Program-made: the position numbers and the translations under genes
DNA from: Azospirillum fermentarium
GTDB taxonomy: Bacteria > Pseudomonadota > Alphaproteobacteria > Azospirillales > Azospirillaceae
Length of the DNA stretch: 64,000 nucleotides
Assembly: GCF_025961205.1 (NCBI RefSeq)
Contig: NZ_JAOQNH010000001.1
Span: 1,760,001-1,824,000, forward strand
Direction of reading: 5' to 3'
Shown here: piece by piece, positions 38,651 to 49,825 of the stretch
How positions within the stretch are numbered: position 1 is the first letter of the stretch
How the letters are laid out: each line of letters starts with the position of its first letter
The notes under the pieces: model-generated
What the model was told of the DNA's origin: nothing
Databases searched by the model: none
The model's input: only the letters and a program-made list of their open reading frames with translations

Positions 38651-39940
38651 ATGACCGCCCTCAACCCCACCTTCTTCACCGCCTCCCTGGCCGAGACCGA
38701 TCCCGAACTCGCCCGCGCCATGCGCGACGAGTTGCTGCGCCAGCAGGACCAGATCGAGCTGATCGCCTCGGAAAACATCGTCTCCACCGCCGTGCTGGAG
38801 GCTCAGGGCTCGGTCCTGACCAACAAGTACGCCGAGGGCTATCCCGGCAAGCGCTATTACGGCGGCTGCGAATTCGTGGACGTGGCGGAAAAGCTGGCCA
38901 TCGACCGCGCCTGCGCCCTGTTCGGCGCGTCGTTCGCCAACGTCCAGCCCAATTCCGGGTCGCAGGCCAACCAGGCGGTGCTGCTGGCGCTGCTCCAGCC
39001 CGGCGACACCGTGCTGGGCATGTCGCTGGCCGCCGGCGGCCACCTGACCCACGGTGCCGCCCCCAACCTGTCGGGCAAGTGGTTCAAGGCCGTGCAGTAC
39101 GGCGTGCGCCGCGACGACCACCGGATCGATTTCGAACAGGTCGAGGCGCTGGCCCGCGAGCACAAGCCCAAGCTGATCATCGCCGGCGGTTCGGCCTATC
39201 CCCGCGTTCTCGACTATGAACGCTTCCGCGCCATCGCCGACGAGGTGGGGGCGTACTTCATGGTCGATATGGCCCACTATGCCGGGCTGATCGCCGGCGG
39301 CGCCTATCCCAACCCGCTGCCCTATGCCGACGTGGTGACCACCACCACCCACAAGACCCTGCGCGGGCCCCGTGGCGGCATGGTGCTGACCAACAGCGAA
39401 GAGATCGCCAAGAAGATCAATTCGGCGGTGTTCCCCGGCCTGCAGGGCGGCCCGCTGATGCACGTCATCGCCGCCAAGGCGGTGGCCTTCGCCGAAGCGC
39501 TGCGCCCGGACTTCAAGCAGTACGCCCAGGCCACCCTGGACAACGCCCGCGCGCTGGCCCGCGTGCTGATCGACGGCGGCCTGGACATCGTGTCGGGCGG
39601 CACCGACAGCCACATCGTGCTGGTGGACCTGCGCCCGAAGAACCTGACCGGCAAGGCGGCGGAAGCCAGCCTGGAGCACGCCGGCATGACCTGCAACAAG
39701 AACGGCGTGCCGTTCGACCCGCAGAAGCCGATGGTCACGTCCGGCGTGCGTCTGGGCAGCCCGGCGGCCACCACCCGCGGGTTCGGCGTCGCCGAATTCG
39801 AGCAGGTGGGCCGCATGATCGTGGAAACGCTGGACGGTCTGGCCGCCAGCAACTCGGGCGACAACACGGCGGTGGAGCAGGCGGTGCGGGAAAAGGTGCG
39901 GGGCCTGTGCCAGCGCTTCCCCATCTATCCGACGCTGTGA
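38651..39940 (+). CDS. glyA: Serine hydroxymethyltransferase
   Basis: GlyA transfers a one-carbon unit from serine to tetrahydrofolate, making glycine. The 429-residue PLP enzyme shows [10 protein letters not shown] near the N-terminus, [17 protein letters not shown], the PLP-lysine motif [16 protein letters not shown], and [14 protein letters not shown]. It lies between rpiB and nrdR, in the same direction. A 12-bp hairpin follows its stop. Confidence 0.97.
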   Translation: MTALNPTFFTASLAETDPELARAMRDELLRQQDQIELIASENIVSTAVLEAQGSVLTNKYAEGYPGKRYYGGCEFVDVAEKLAIDRACALFGASFANVQPNSGSQANQAVLLALLQPGDTVLGMSLAAGGHLTHGAAPNLSGKWFKAVQYGVRRDDHRIDFEQVEALAREHKPKLIIAGGSAYPRVLDYERFRAIADEVGAYFMVDMAHYAGLIAGGAYPNPLPYADVVTTTTHKTLRGPRGGMVLTNSEEIAKKINSAVFPGLQGGPLMHVIAAKAVAFAEALRPDFKQYAQATLDNARALARVLIDGGLDIVSGGTDSHIVLVDLRPKNLTGKAAEASLEHAGMTCNKNGVPFDPQKPMVTSGVRLGSPAATTRGFGVAEFEQVGRMIVETLDGLAASNSGDNTAVEQAVREKVRGLCQRFPIYPTL

Positions 39941-39953
39941 GTTGAGGTAAGGA

Positions 39954-39982
39954 CCGGCATCCCGACGCCATCGGGGTGCCGG
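39954..39982 (+). terminator. Stem-loop after glyA
   Basis: Positions 39954-39965 pair with 39971-39982 (12 bp, one T-G wobble) around a five-base loop. There is no U-run, so it may only partly terminate before nrdR. Confidence 0.5.
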
Positions 39983-40005
39983 CCCGATGAAAGTGAGGGG
40001 TTGGA

Positions 40006-40470
40006 ATGCGCTGTCCGTTCTGCGGCAACGAAGACACCCAGGTCAAGGACTCCCGCCCGACCGAGGACAGCTCGGCCATCCGGCGGCGGCGCTTCTGCCC
40101 CGGCTGCGGGGCGCGCTTCACCACGTTCGAACGGGTGCAGTTGCGTGAACTGACCGTGGTCAAGAGCACCGGTGCGCGCGAGCCGTTCGACCGCGACAAG
40201 CTGCTGCGGTCCATGCGGATCGCCCTGCGCAAGCGCCCGGTGGACGCCGACCGGCTGGAGCGGGTCATCAACAGCCTGGTCCGCCAGCTTGAATCGTCGG
40301 GGGAAAGCGAAATTCCCTCCAAGCAGATCGGGGAGATGGTGATGATCACCCTCCAGACCCTCGATCCCGTGGCCTACATCCGCTACGCCTCGGTCTACAA
40401 GGATTTCCGCGAGGCGGCGGACTTCCACCAGTTCGTGGACCAGCTGGCCCCGGAACCCACCAACGATTGA
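40006..40470 (+). CDS. nrdR: Ribonucleotide reductase regulator NrdR
   Basis: NrdR represses ribonucleotide reductase operons when dATP and ATP occupy its ATP-cone. The 154-residue protein has the N-terminal zinc ribbon [15 protein letters not shown] and [17 protein letters not shown], then the ATP-cone (about 45-140). It overlaps the ribD region closely: ribD starts 5 bp after its stop. Expected targets (NrdR boxes before nrd genes) are not in the window. Confidence 0.97.
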   Translation: MRCPFCGNEDTQVKDSRPTEDSSAIRRRRFCPGCGARFTTFERVQLRELTVVKSTGAREPFDRDKLLRSMRIALRKRPVDADRLERVINSLVRQLESSGESEIPSKQIGEMVMITLQTLDPVAYIRYASVYKDFREAADFHQFVDQLAPEPTND

Positions 40471-40475
40471 TCCCC

Positions 40476-41603
40476 ATGACCACGCCGCCCTCCGCCTTCT
40501 CCGCCCAGGACCGCCGCCACATGCTGGCGGCCCTGGCCCTGGCCGAACGGGGGCTGGGGGCCGTGTGGCCCAACCCGGCGGTGGGGTGTGTTCTGGTCCG
40601 TGACGGGCAGGTGGTCGGCCGTGGCTGGACCCAGCCCGGCGGCCGTCCCCATGCCGAGACCGAAGCCTTGCGGCGGGCCGGCGAGGACGCCCGCGGGGCC
40701 ACCGCCTATGTCACCCTGGAACCCTGCAGCCATCACGGCAAGACGCCGCCGTGCGCCGACGCGCTGGTCGCCGCCGGGGTGGCGCGGGTGGTGGTGGCCT
40801 GCGGCGACCCCGACCCGCGGGTGGCCGGCAACGGCCTGCGCCGGCTGGCCGACGCCGGGGTGGTGGTGGAAACCGGCCTGTGCGCGGACGAGGCGTACGA
40901 GGTCAACCGCGGCTTCTTCAACCGCATCCTGCACGACCGGCCCCTGTTCACCCTGAAGCTCGCCACCACGCTGGACGGGCGCATCGCCACCCACGGCGGC
41001 GAGTCGCAATGGATCACCGGCGAGACGGCGCGCCACTGGGGCCACGGGCTGCGGGCGCGCCACGACGCCATCATGGTCGGCATCGGCACCGCGCTGGCCG
41101 ACGATCCCGAACTGACCTGCCGCCTGCCGGGGCTGGACCACCGCTCGCCCGTGCGGGTGGTGGTGGACAGCCGGCTGCGGCTGCCGCTGACATCCCGCCT
41201 GGTGCGCGGCGCCCGGCGGGTGCCCACCTGGATCGTCACGCGGTCGGATGCGGAATCGGTGCGGCTCAAGGTCTTCCGCGATTGCGGGGTGGAGGTGCTG
41301 CCGGTGCCTCCCGACGCCGCCGGCATGCCCGACATGGTGCAGGCCGCTGCCGTCCTGGCCGGTCACGGCATCACGCGGGTGCTGCTGGAAGGGGGGGCAC
41401 GGCTGGCCGCCTCGGCGTTGCGCGCCGATCTGGTGGACCGTCTGGAGTGGTTCCGCGCCTCGCGCATCATCGGCGGCGACGGGCTGCCGGCGGTGGCGCC
41501 CTTCGGTGTGGACCGCTTGGCCGATGCCCGCGGGTTTGCCCGCACCGGCATCCGCCGGGCCGGCGACGACGTGGTGGAAAGCTACACCCGGCAACGGCTG
41601 TAG
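40476..41603 (+). CDS. ribD: Bifunctional riboflavin deaminase/reductase RibD
   Basis: RibD performs the second and third steps of riboflavin synthesis. The 375-residue protein has the cytidine-deaminase-like zinc site HAETEAL and PCSHHGKTPPC in its N-terminal domain, then the reductase domain with LKLATTLDGRIATHGGESQW. The ATG at 40476 directly follows the nrdR stop, so translation is probably coupled. A 197-bp gap follows before ribE. Confidence 0.96.
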   Translation: MTTPPSAFSAQDRRHMLAALALAERGLGAVWPNPAVGCVLVRDGQVVGRGWTQPGGRPHAETEALRRAGEDARGATAYVTLEPCSHHGKTPPCADALVAAGVARVVVACGDPDPRVAGNGLRRLADAGVVVETGLCADEAYEVNRGFFNRILHDRPLFTLKLATTLDGRIATHGGESQWITGETARHWGHGLRARHDAIMVGIGTALADDPELTCRLPGLDHRSPVRVVVDSRLRLPLTSRLVRGARRVPTWIVTRSDAESVRLKVFRDCGVEVLPVPPDAAGMPDMVQAAAVLAGHGITRVLLEGGARLAASALRADLVDRLEWFRASRIIGGDGLPAVAPFGVDRLADARGFARTGIRRAGDDVVESYTRQRL

Positions 41604-41800
41604 GGATCTCCCGGGGCGGGAAAGGGAGAGAAGGGGAGGGGAGAGTTTTCCCGGCTGGTGCAAGGGAATTCTCCCGAATTCACACGGGGTGCGGGCGGCA
41701 TGACCGTTGCCGTGCCGGGCATGATCGGTTAATCCTTGTTTTCCCATCGGTTTTGATGGACGTTTTTCGTCCGTTTCAAGAACTGTCAGATTGGCGAACC
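41604..41800 (+). other. Gap between ribD and ribE without a recognised riboswitch
   Basis: The 197 bp begin with a purine-rich stretch and end in an AT-rich part with a short GGACG/CGTCC hairpin around TTTTT. The region may hold a terminator and a new promoter for ribE. I do not find the conserved segments of an FMN riboswitch. Confidence 0.4.
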
Positions 41801-42388
41801 ATGTTCACAGGAATCATCACCGACATCGGCCGCGTCCGTTCCGTCGAGAAGCAGGGCGACACGCGCTTCACCATCGAGACGGCCTTTGACATGGACGCCG
41901 TGCCCATCGGCGCGTCCATCGCCAACAACGGCGTCTGCCTGACCGTGGTGGAAAAGGGGCCGGGCTGGTTCGCCGTGCAGGCGTCCGCCGAAACCCTGTC
42001 CAAGACCACGCTGGGGGGCTGGGCCGCCGGCACGCGGGTCAATCTGGAACGCTCGCTCAAGCTGGGCGACGAGTTGGGCGGGCATCTGGTCTACGGCCAT
42101 GTGGACGGTGTGGCCACGGTGGCGGAGGTGCGCCCCGACGGCGAGTCCCTGCGCCTGACGTTCGAGGTCCCGGCGGGGCTGGAGAAATACGTGGCGTCCA
42201 AGGGGTCGGTGGCGCTGGACGGCGTGTCGCTGACCGTCAACGAGGTTGACGGCGCGCGCTTCGGCATCAACATCATCCCCCACACCCAGACCGCCACCAC
42301 CTTCGGCGATCTGAAGCCCGGCGACCGGGTTAACCTGGAAGTCGATATGCTGGCCCGTTATGTGGCCCGTCTTGTGGGGCAGGAATGA
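41801..42388 (+). CDS. ribE: Riboflavin synthase alpha subunit
   Basis: RibE dismutates two molecules of 6,7-dimethyl-8-ribityllumazine into riboflavin. The 195-residue protein is the usual tandem of two lumazine-binding barrels: MFTGIITDIGRV with the N-terminal barrel, and GHLVYGHVDGVA with the second. SIANNGVCLTVVEK and SVALDGVSLTVNEV mark the equivalent loops. It overlaps the next gene by four bases (ATGA), showing translational coupling with ribBX. Confidence 0.96.
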   Translation: MFTGIITDIGRVRSVEKQGDTRFTIETAFDMDAVPIGASIANNGVCLTVVEKGPGWFAVQASAETLSKTTLGGWAAGTRVNLERSLKLGDELGGHLVYGHVDGVATVAEVRPDGESLRLTFEVPAGLEKYVASKGSVALDGVSLTVNEVDGARFGINIIPHTQTATTFGDLKPGDRVNLEVDMLARYVARLVGQE

Positions 42389-43527
42389 CCTCGGAACACC
42401 ACGCCTATCTCGCCTCCACGGAGGAAATCCTGGAGGAGGCCCGCCAGGGCCGCATGTTCATCCTGGTGGATGACGAAGACCGCGAAAACGAGGGCGACCT
42501 CGTGATCCCCGCCCAGGCGGCGACGACCGAGGCCGTCAACTTCATGGCGAAGTACGGCCGCGGCCTGATCTGCCTGGCCATGGACCGCGACCGGATCGAG
42601 GCGCTGAACCTGCCGCTGATGGCGCAGCAGAACGCGTCGCGCCACCAGACCGCCTTTACCGTGTCCATCGAGGCGCGGGAGGGGGTGACCACCGGCATTT
42701 CCGCCGCCGACCGCGCCCGCACCATCGCGGTGGCCATCGACCCCACGGCGGGGCCGCAGGACATCGCGACACCGGGCCACATCTTCCCGCTGCTGGCCCG
42801 CGACGGCGGCGTGCTGGTCCGCGCCGGCCACACGGAAGCCTCGGTGGACATCGCCCGGCTGGCCGGCCATTCCCCGGCGGGCGTGATCTGCGAGATCATG
42901 AACGACGACGGCACTATGGCCCGGCTGCCGGATCTGGTGACATTCGCCCAGTTCCACGGGCTGAAGGTGGGCACCATCGCCGACCTGATCGCCTACCGCC
43001 GCCGCACCGAAACCATCGTCGAACAGCGGCTGGCCGGCACGCTGGACAGCGCCCACGGCGGGCGGTTCCAGATGTACGTCTACACCAACAAGGTGGCGTA
43101 CGCCGAACACATCGCGCTGGTCCGCGGCGATATCTCGGGCGACGAGCCGGTGCTGGTGCGCATGCACGCGCTGTCGGTGCTCGACGACGTGCTGGGCGAC
43201 CGCTCCCAGGGGCGCGACGGCGAGCTGCAGGCCAGCATGGAACTGATCGCCCGCGAGGGCCGCGGCGTCATCGTGCTGCTGCGCGAACCCCTGCCCACCA
43301 GCCTGTCGGCCCAGGCCAAGGCGCGGTTGGAGGGGGTGAGCGGCGGGGCGCCGGAGCTGCGCGATTACGGTGTCGGCGCGCAGATTCTTCTGGACCTCGG
43401 CGTGCGGAAGATGACTCTGCTGTCCAACCGCAAGCGCTCCATCATCAGCCTGGAAGGCTATGGCCTGACCGTCACCGGCCACCGCGCCATCCCGCTGCCG
43501 GGCCGGGCCGAGGGCGCCGGGGATTGA
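42385..43527 (+). CDS. ribB: DHBP synthase with degenerate GTP cyclohydrolase II domain (RibBX)
   Basis: The 380-residue protein has an intact N-terminal 3,4-dihydroxy-2-butanone 4-phosphate synthase: VDDEDRENEGDLVIPA, GHIFPLL, RAGHTEASVD and ICEIMNDDG. The C-terminal half is GTP cyclohydrolase II-like (LRDYGVGAQILLDLGVRKM is kept), but the zinc-binding region that normally reads like HSECLTGD then CDCG is MHALSVLDDVLGD and SQGRDGEL here. All three zinc cysteines are lost, so it should make only DHBP. A separate ribA should exist elsewhere. This matches RibBX proteins. Confidence 0.92.
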   Translation: MTSEHHAYLASTEEILEEARQGRMFILVDDEDRENEGDLVIPAQAATTEAVNFMAKYGRGLICLAMDRDRIEALNLPLMAQQNASRHQTAFTVSIEAREGVTTGISAADRARTIAVAIDPTAGPQDIATPGHIFPLLARDGGVLVRAGHTEASVDIARLAGHSPAGVICEIMNDDGTMARLPDLVTFAQFHGLKVGTIADLIAYRRRTETIVEQRLAGTLDSAHGGRFQMYVYTNKVAYAEHIALVRGDISGDEPVLVRMHALSVLDDVLGDRSQGRDGELQASMELIAREGRGVIVLLREPLPTSLSAQAKARLEGVSGGAPELRDYGVGAQILLDLGVRKMTLLSNRKRSIISLEGYGLTVTGHRAIPLPGRAEGAGD

Positions 43528-43562
43528 TGGGACCACATAGATAAGGTGTAAGGCGAGCCTCC

Positions 43563-44027
43563 ATGACCGATGTTCCGCATATCATGGTGGTGGAGGCCCG
43601 CTTCCACGACGACCTCGCCGAGGAACTGGCCCGCGGGGCGGTGGGGGAACTGCACCGGTCCGGGGCCACGTACCAGCGGGTGCCGGTGCCGGGAGTTCTG
43701 GAAATTCCCGCCGCAATCCTTTACGCCGTGCGTTCGATGGATTATTACACCGCCCGGCGGCGCTTCGACGGCTATGTGGCGCTGGGCTGTGTGATCCGGG
43801 GTGAGACGACGCAGTATGACGTGCTGTGCGCCGAGAGCATGCGGGGGGTGCAGGATGTCGCCCTGCGCTACACGCTGGCGCTGGGCAACGGTATCCTGAC
43901 GGTCGAGAACCGGGAACAGGCCTGGATCCGTGCTGCCGTCGGCAACCGCAACCGGGGCGGCCACGCGGCGCGGGCCTGCCTTGACATGATCGACCTCAAG
44001 CGCCAATTCCGCCTGTACCCGCGGTGA
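43563..44027 (+). CDS. ribH: 6,7-dimethyl-8-ribityllumazine synthase with variant active site
   Basis: RibH condenses the DHBP product with the pyrimidine intermediate. The 154-residue protein keeps GVLEIP and ALGCVIRGETT, but the catalytic His (His88 in Bacillus subtilis, TTHYDYV) is Gln84 in TTQYDVL. The C-terminal region with NREQAWIRA and RGGHAARACL fits the lumazine synthase fold. It lies 36 bp after ribB. It is probably functional but may have reduced activity or a modified mechanism, or be backed up by another copy. Confidence 0.9.
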   Translation: MTDVPHIMVVEARFHDDLAEELARGAVGELHRSGATYQRVPVPGVLEIPAAILYAVRSMDYYTARRRFDGYVALGCVIRGETTQYDVLCAESMRGVQDVALRYTLALGNGILTVENREQAWIRAAVGNRNRGGHAARACLDMIDLKRQFRLYPR

Positions 44028-44081
44028 CAGCCGTGGTTGCGGGCTTTCTTCTTTTCTCTGACCGACAGTGTTGATTGGACC

Positions 44082-44648
44082 ATGAGCAACCACGACGCGC
44101 CATCCTCCCCGCCTGCCAAGCGCGGCCCCCGCAAGGGTGCCAACCGGACCGGAGGCGGCTCGGCCAAGGCGCGTCGCAAGGCGGCCCGGCTGGCCGCGGT
44201 CCAGGCCCTGTACCAGATCGACCTGTCGGGCGCCGGGGCCGAATCGGTGATCGGCGAATTCGTCGCCCACCGCCTGGGGCATGAGGTTGACGGCGACCGC
44301 TATGTGGCCGGCGATCCCCAGCTTTTCGCCGACATCGTGCGCGGCGTCACCTTCCGCGGCACCGAGGTGGACGGGGTGGTCAGCGCCGCGCTGGACGCCC
44401 GCTATCCGCTGGACCGGCTGGAGCTGCTGCTGCGCGCCATCCTGCGGGCCGGCGGCTACGAGCTGTTCGCCCACGCCGACCTGCACCCGCGCATCATCAT
44501 CAGCGAGTATGTGGACGTGGCCCACGCCTTCTTTGCCGGGCGGGAGCCGGGGATGGTGAACGGCGTGCTGGACACCGTGGCCCGCACGCTGCGCGCCGAC
44601 GAAATGGCGCAGCCGGTGCCGGCCTCGTCCCCGAAGCAGGGTGGCTGA
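44082..44648 (+). CDS. nusB: Transcription antitermination factor NusB
   Basis: NusB joins NusE (S10) on boxA RNA to support rRNA antitermination. The 188-residue protein starts at the ATG at 44082 with a basic, disordered N-terminal tail (PPAKRGPRKG), then the helical NusB domain: ARLAAVQALYQIDLSG, LLLRAILRAGGYELF and ISEYVDVAHAFF. It overlaps thiL by eight bases. The order ribH-nusB-thiL is widespread in proteobacteria. Confidence 0.95.
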   Translation: MSNHDAPSSPPAKRGPRKGANRTGGGSAKARRKAARLAAVQALYQIDLSGAGAESVIGEFVAHRLGHEVDGDRYVAGDPQLFADIVRGVTFRGTEVDGVVSAALDARYPLDRLELLLRAILRAGGYELFAHADLHPRIIISEYVDVAHAFFAGREPGMVNGVLDTVARTLRADEMAQPVPASSPKQGG

Positions 44649-45645
44649 CCCGGCCCCCCATGCCGCGGGGGAATTCCGCCGAATCGACCGTTATTTCAAG
44701 CCGCTGGCGGCGTCGTTCCCCGGCTCGCTGGGGCTGATCAACGACGCCGCCGTCTTTGCCGTGCCGCCGGGGCAGGAACTGGTGGTGACCAGCGACGGCA
44801 TGGTGGCCGGCGTCCATTTCTTCCCCGACGACGCCCCCGCCGACATTGCCGCCAAGCTGATGCGGGTCAACCTGTCGGATCTGGCCGCCATGGGGGCCGA
44901 CCCGCTGGCCTACACCCTGGTGACCGTCCTGCCCAAGACCCTGCCGGAAGCCTGGCTCGCCGCCTTCGCCGCGGCGCTGGGGGAGGAGCAGCGATGGTCC
45001 GGCATCGGGCTGGCCGGGGGCGATTCCGTGTCCACACCCGGTCCCGTCACACTCAGCCTGACCGCCATGGGGCTGGTGCCGGCAGGCATGGCCTTGCCCC
45101 GCCGTTCACCCCGCCCGGCGGGCGATCCGGTGTTCGTCACCGGCACCATCGGCGATGCCGCCCTGGGGCTGCTGCTGGCCTTCGGCACGCTGACCGGCGT
45201 GGCGGCGGCGGATGGGGCCGTGCTGCTGGACCGGCTGCGCCGCCCGTCGCCGCGTCTGGCGGTGGGGCGGGGGCTTCGCGGGCTGGCGGCGTCGTGCCTG
45301 GACGTGTCCGACGGGCTGGTGGCCGATCTGGGGCATCTGGCGGAGGAATCGGGCTGTGCCGCGGTGATCGAGGCGGCACGGGTGCCGCTGTCGCCCGCCG
45401 CCCGCCGGGTGGTGGAGGCGGATCCGGCGCGCCTGTCCACCGTGCTGACCGGTGGCGACGATTACGAGCTGCTGTTCACCGCGCCTGCGGAATGCCGCGG
45501 GGCGCTGGCGGATCTGGCCGCCGCCGCTGGAGTCGCCATCACCGAGATCGGGCGCACCCTGGACGGGCCGGCGGGCATGGTCCATGTTCTGGACGGGCAG
45601 GGGTGCCCGATGACGCTCGCCGCGGCGGGCTGGTCGCACTTCTGA
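44641..45645 (+). CDS. thiL: Thiamine-monophosphate kinase
   Basis: ThiL phosphorylates thiamine monophosphate to the active cofactor. The 334-residue protein begins at a GTG inside the end of nusB and shows GLINDAAVF, VTSDGMVAGVHF, VNLSDLAAMGADPL, SCLDVSDGLVADL and GGDDYELLFTAP, the metal- and ATP-binding boxes of the PurM-like fold. Overlap with nusB implies translational coupling. Confidence 0.95.
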   Translation: MADPAPHAAGEFRRIDRYFKPLAASFPGSLGLINDAAVFAVPPGQELVVTSDGMVAGVHFFPDDAPADIAAKLMRVNLSDLAAMGADPLAYTLVTVLPKTLPEAWLAAFAAALGEEQRWSGIGLAGGDSVSTPGPVTLSLTAMGLVPAGMALPRRSPRPAGDPVFVTGTIGDAALGLLLAFGTLTGVAAADGAVLLDRLRRPSPRLAVGRGLRGLAASCLDVSDGLVADLGHLAEESGCAAVIEAARVPLSPAARRVVEADPARLSTVLTGGDDYELLFTAPAECRGALADLAAAAGVAITEIGRTLDGPAGMVHVLDGQGCPMTLAAAGWSHF

Positions 45646-45714
45646 CCTTTCCATTCCGCCCGGCCGCCGGGGCCGGCAGCGCCACGCCCGGCAGCGTCAT
45701 ACGAGGCACCGCCC

Positions 45715-46176
45715 ATGAAGATCGTCATCCTGCTGATCGTCGGCCTGTTGCTGCTGGCCGGGGCGGCGGCCGGGGGGCTGTGGCTCTATCACCAGTACAC
45801 GGTGCCCAAGGAAGAGAACGCCGCCCCGAAACCGCCGCCCCCGCCCCCACCGCCGGGGCCGCCGGCCTATATCCGCGTGAGCCCCATCGTGGTGCCCATG
45901 ATCGGGGCCAACCGGGTGCAGCAATTCATCACCATCGTCGCCACCGTCGAGATCGAAGCGGCCAAGCAGCCGCAGACCATCGGGCGCCAGACCCAATTGA
46001 TCGACGCCTTCATCACCGCGCTGTACGCCGCGGTGGACGATCGTTCGATCATGATGGGAAATATCGTCAATATCCCGGCGGTGAAAACCAAGCTGACCGA
46101 GGCGGCGGCCAAGGTTTTGGGCAAGGATGTTGTCCATGATGTGCTGGTTCAGGTGGTCACCCAACGGAATCTGTAG
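45715..46176 (+). CDS. FliL-like membrane protein
   Basis: The 153-residue protein has an N-terminal membrane segment (about 2-25), a proline-rich linker (eight prolines in a row near residue 42) and a periplasmic domain. That domain, with FITIVATVEIEA, RQTQLIDAFITALY and VHDVLVQVVTQ, resembles FliL, which supports the flagellar stator. No flagellar genes are near, apart from a lone fliG 15 kb away, so a stator-like or other role is open. The ATG is preceded by GCACCGCCC, a weak ribosome site. Confidence 0.65.
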   Translation: MKIVILLIVGLLLLAGAAAGGLWLYHQYTVPKEENAAPKPPPPPPPPGPPAYIRVSPIVVPMIGANRVQQFITIVATVEIEAAKQPQTIGRQTQLIDAFITALYAAVDDRSIMMGNIVNIPAVKTKLTEAAAKVLGKDVVHDVLVQVVTQRNL

Positions 46177-46229
46177 CAGATAAGTCAGTATCCCAGACCC
46201 AAACAGGCCAATTCGCCGCGCCGCTTTCG

Positions 46230-46274
46230 CCTTTGCGGATATTGCAAAGGAACTGCCGGTTCGGCATCCTTTTT
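46230..46274 (+). terminator. Weak stem-loops after the FliL-like gene
   Basis: CCTTTGC (46230-46236) pairs with GCAAAGG (46244-46250), and TGCCG (46254-46258) with CGGCA (46262-46266) before TCCTTTTT. The second resembles a short terminator; the first could also be an operator. The hppA promoter must lie in this gap. Confidence 0.4.
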
Positions 46275-46361
46275 CCTGAAAGGCCGACGGGCAGAAACTG
46301 CGGGCCGTAAAATAGGTCAACGGAACTGCCGCGTTGACAATAATTACTTTAGGGGGATGGG

Positions 46362-48476
<2,115 letters not shown>

Positions 48477-48499
48477 GCCGGGGCGTCTGTGCAAACGAA

Positions 48500-48533
48500 A
48501 ACCCCGGCAGGGTGACCTGCCGGGGTTCTTTTT
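48500..48533 (+). terminator. Rho-independent terminator of hppA
   Basis: A perfect 12-bp stem (48500-48511 with 48516-48527), four-base loop, and CTTTTT follow the hppA stop by about 24 bp. Confidence 0.92.
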
Positions 48534-48567
48534 GTCTGCTGCGCGGGGAAAGAAGGGGGAGGGGTGG

Positions 48568-49035
48568 TCAGCTCCCCGGACCCTTGCCCTTGCTGTCCTT
48601 GGCGGAGAAACGGCCCACGTTGCCGATCATCTGCTCCATGAAGGTCATTTCGCGGCCGTGGGTGGGGGTGGAGCGCTCCACGATGTCGATGTCCTGGCCG
48701 GCGGATTTGTCGAGTGTCTTCAGGTCCGACACCACGCCCTGCGGGTCGAAGTGGACGACGACCACCTGCCGTTCCACCACCTCGGGCTGGAAGAAGGCGG
48801 TCTTTTCCGTCTTCTGCCCGATGTAGTACCACACGGAGCCGTCGAAGGTGCCGACGGCGGTGGGGGTGCCGAGGACGGAGGCGACATCCTCCCGCCGGCT
48901 GCTGCCGGCATGGATCTCGGCCAGACGGTCGGCCTCCACCATATGGCCGCGGGTGGCGACCGTGGGGGAGCAGGCAGACGCACCGATCCCCAGCAGGGAC
49001 AGGGCAAGCAGCTTCGGAAGAGTCGATCTTGTCAT
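48568..49035 (-). CDS. bamE: Outer membrane assembly lipoprotein BamE (SmpA/OmlA)
   Basis: The 155-residue protein has a lipoprotein signal ending SLLGIGASAC, so Cys22 is the lipidation site. The following domain has EIHAGSSRREDVASVLGTPTAVGTFDGSVWYYIGQ, the BamE core. It stabilises the BAM machine that inserts outer-membrane proteins. It is convergent with hppA and divergent from the ubiquinol-cytochrome c chaperone gene, the usual alphaproteobacterial neighbour. Confidence 0.93.
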   Translation of the reverse strand: MTRSTLPKLLALSLLGIGASACSPTVATRGHMVEADRLAEIHAGSSRREDVASVLGTPTAVGTFDGSVWYYIGQKTEKTAFFQPEVVERQVVVVHFDPQGVVSDLKTLDKSAGQDIDIVERSTPTHGREMTFMEQMIGNVGRFSAKDSKGKGPGS

Positions 49036-49176
49036 GGTGCTCGGCTAGGATGACCGGCAAGGACGGACGGCGCCGCACCCATGGGCGCCCCGGCCTTTGA
49101 CCGCTGGACGGCTTCAGGGACATTGGCACCCTGCGGTTCGTTCTGTCAACGACTCCTGATATGGGGCACCCGACTC

Positions 49177-49737
49177 GTGTTCGCTCGTCTGCTCGCCCGC
49201 CTGCTGCCGGGGCGTGGCCGGGACCGCCGTCCCGCCTTCGACGCCTTTTCCTGCCTGGTGGTCCAGGCCCGCCACCCGGAATTCTTCCGCGGCTGGGGGG
49301 TGCCCGACACCATCGACGGGCGGTTCGACATGGTGGCGCTGCACGTCTTCTTGCTGATGCACCGGCTGAAAGGACAGGGGGTGGCGGCGGAAGCCTTCTC
49401 CCAACAGGTGTTCGAGGTGATGGTGGCCGACATGGACCACAGCCTGCGCGAACTGGGGGCCGGCGACACGGGCGTGGGCAAGCGGGTCAAGCGCATGGTC
49501 CGCGGCATGGCCGGGCGGCTCCAGGCGTACGACCGGGCGCTGGCCGCCGGCGGCAACGCCGCATTGGAAGCGGCGCTGGACAACAACGTCTATGGCACCG
49601 TCGCCGACTCCGATCCCGTTGCGGTGGCGTCCCTGGCCGCCTATGTGCGGGATCAGGCGGCGCATCTGGCGGCCCAGGACGTGGACGCGCTGATGGCCGC
49701 CCGCTTTACCCTGGCCCCGCCGCCGGTGCGGGGCTGA
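49177..49737 (+). CDS. Ubiquinol-cytochrome c chaperone (CBP3-like)
   Basis: The protein has about 186 residues. Its core, HPEFFRGWGVPDTIDGRFDM, MVALHVFLLMHRL and VFEVMVADMDHSLRELGAGD, is the signature of the CBP3/UQCC1 family, which helps assemble the cytochrome bc1 complex. I place the start at the GTG at 49177; no ATG lies near the conserved region and the ribosome site is weak. It is divergent from bamE and upstream of a DUF177 gene, the arrangement bamE-CBP3-DUF177-rpmF-plsX being common in this class. Confidence 0.87.
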   Translation: MFARLLARLLPGRGRDRRPAFDAFSCLVVQARHPEFFRGWGVPDTIDGRFDMVALHVFLLMHRLKGQGVAAEAFSQQVFEVMVADMDHSLRELGAGDTGVGKRVKRMVRGMAGRLQAYDRALAAGGNAALEAALDNNVYGTVADSDPVAVASLAAYVRDQAAHLAAQDVDALMAARFTLAPPPVRG

Positions 49738-49825
49738 TGCCCCCGCGGATCGGAGTCGCCGCCGGGGCGAAGCGTGCTATCTCTTTGTGCAACACCGGGA
49801 ACGAGAACGGCGGAAGGGCCGCAGC

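Noticed and set aside
41604-41800. FMN riboswitch before ribE
   Set aside because: The start GGATCTCCCGGGGCGGG recalls the FMN aptamer, but the other conserved segments (CCGGCGGT and the closing GCCGAC part) are missing in order, so I do not call it.
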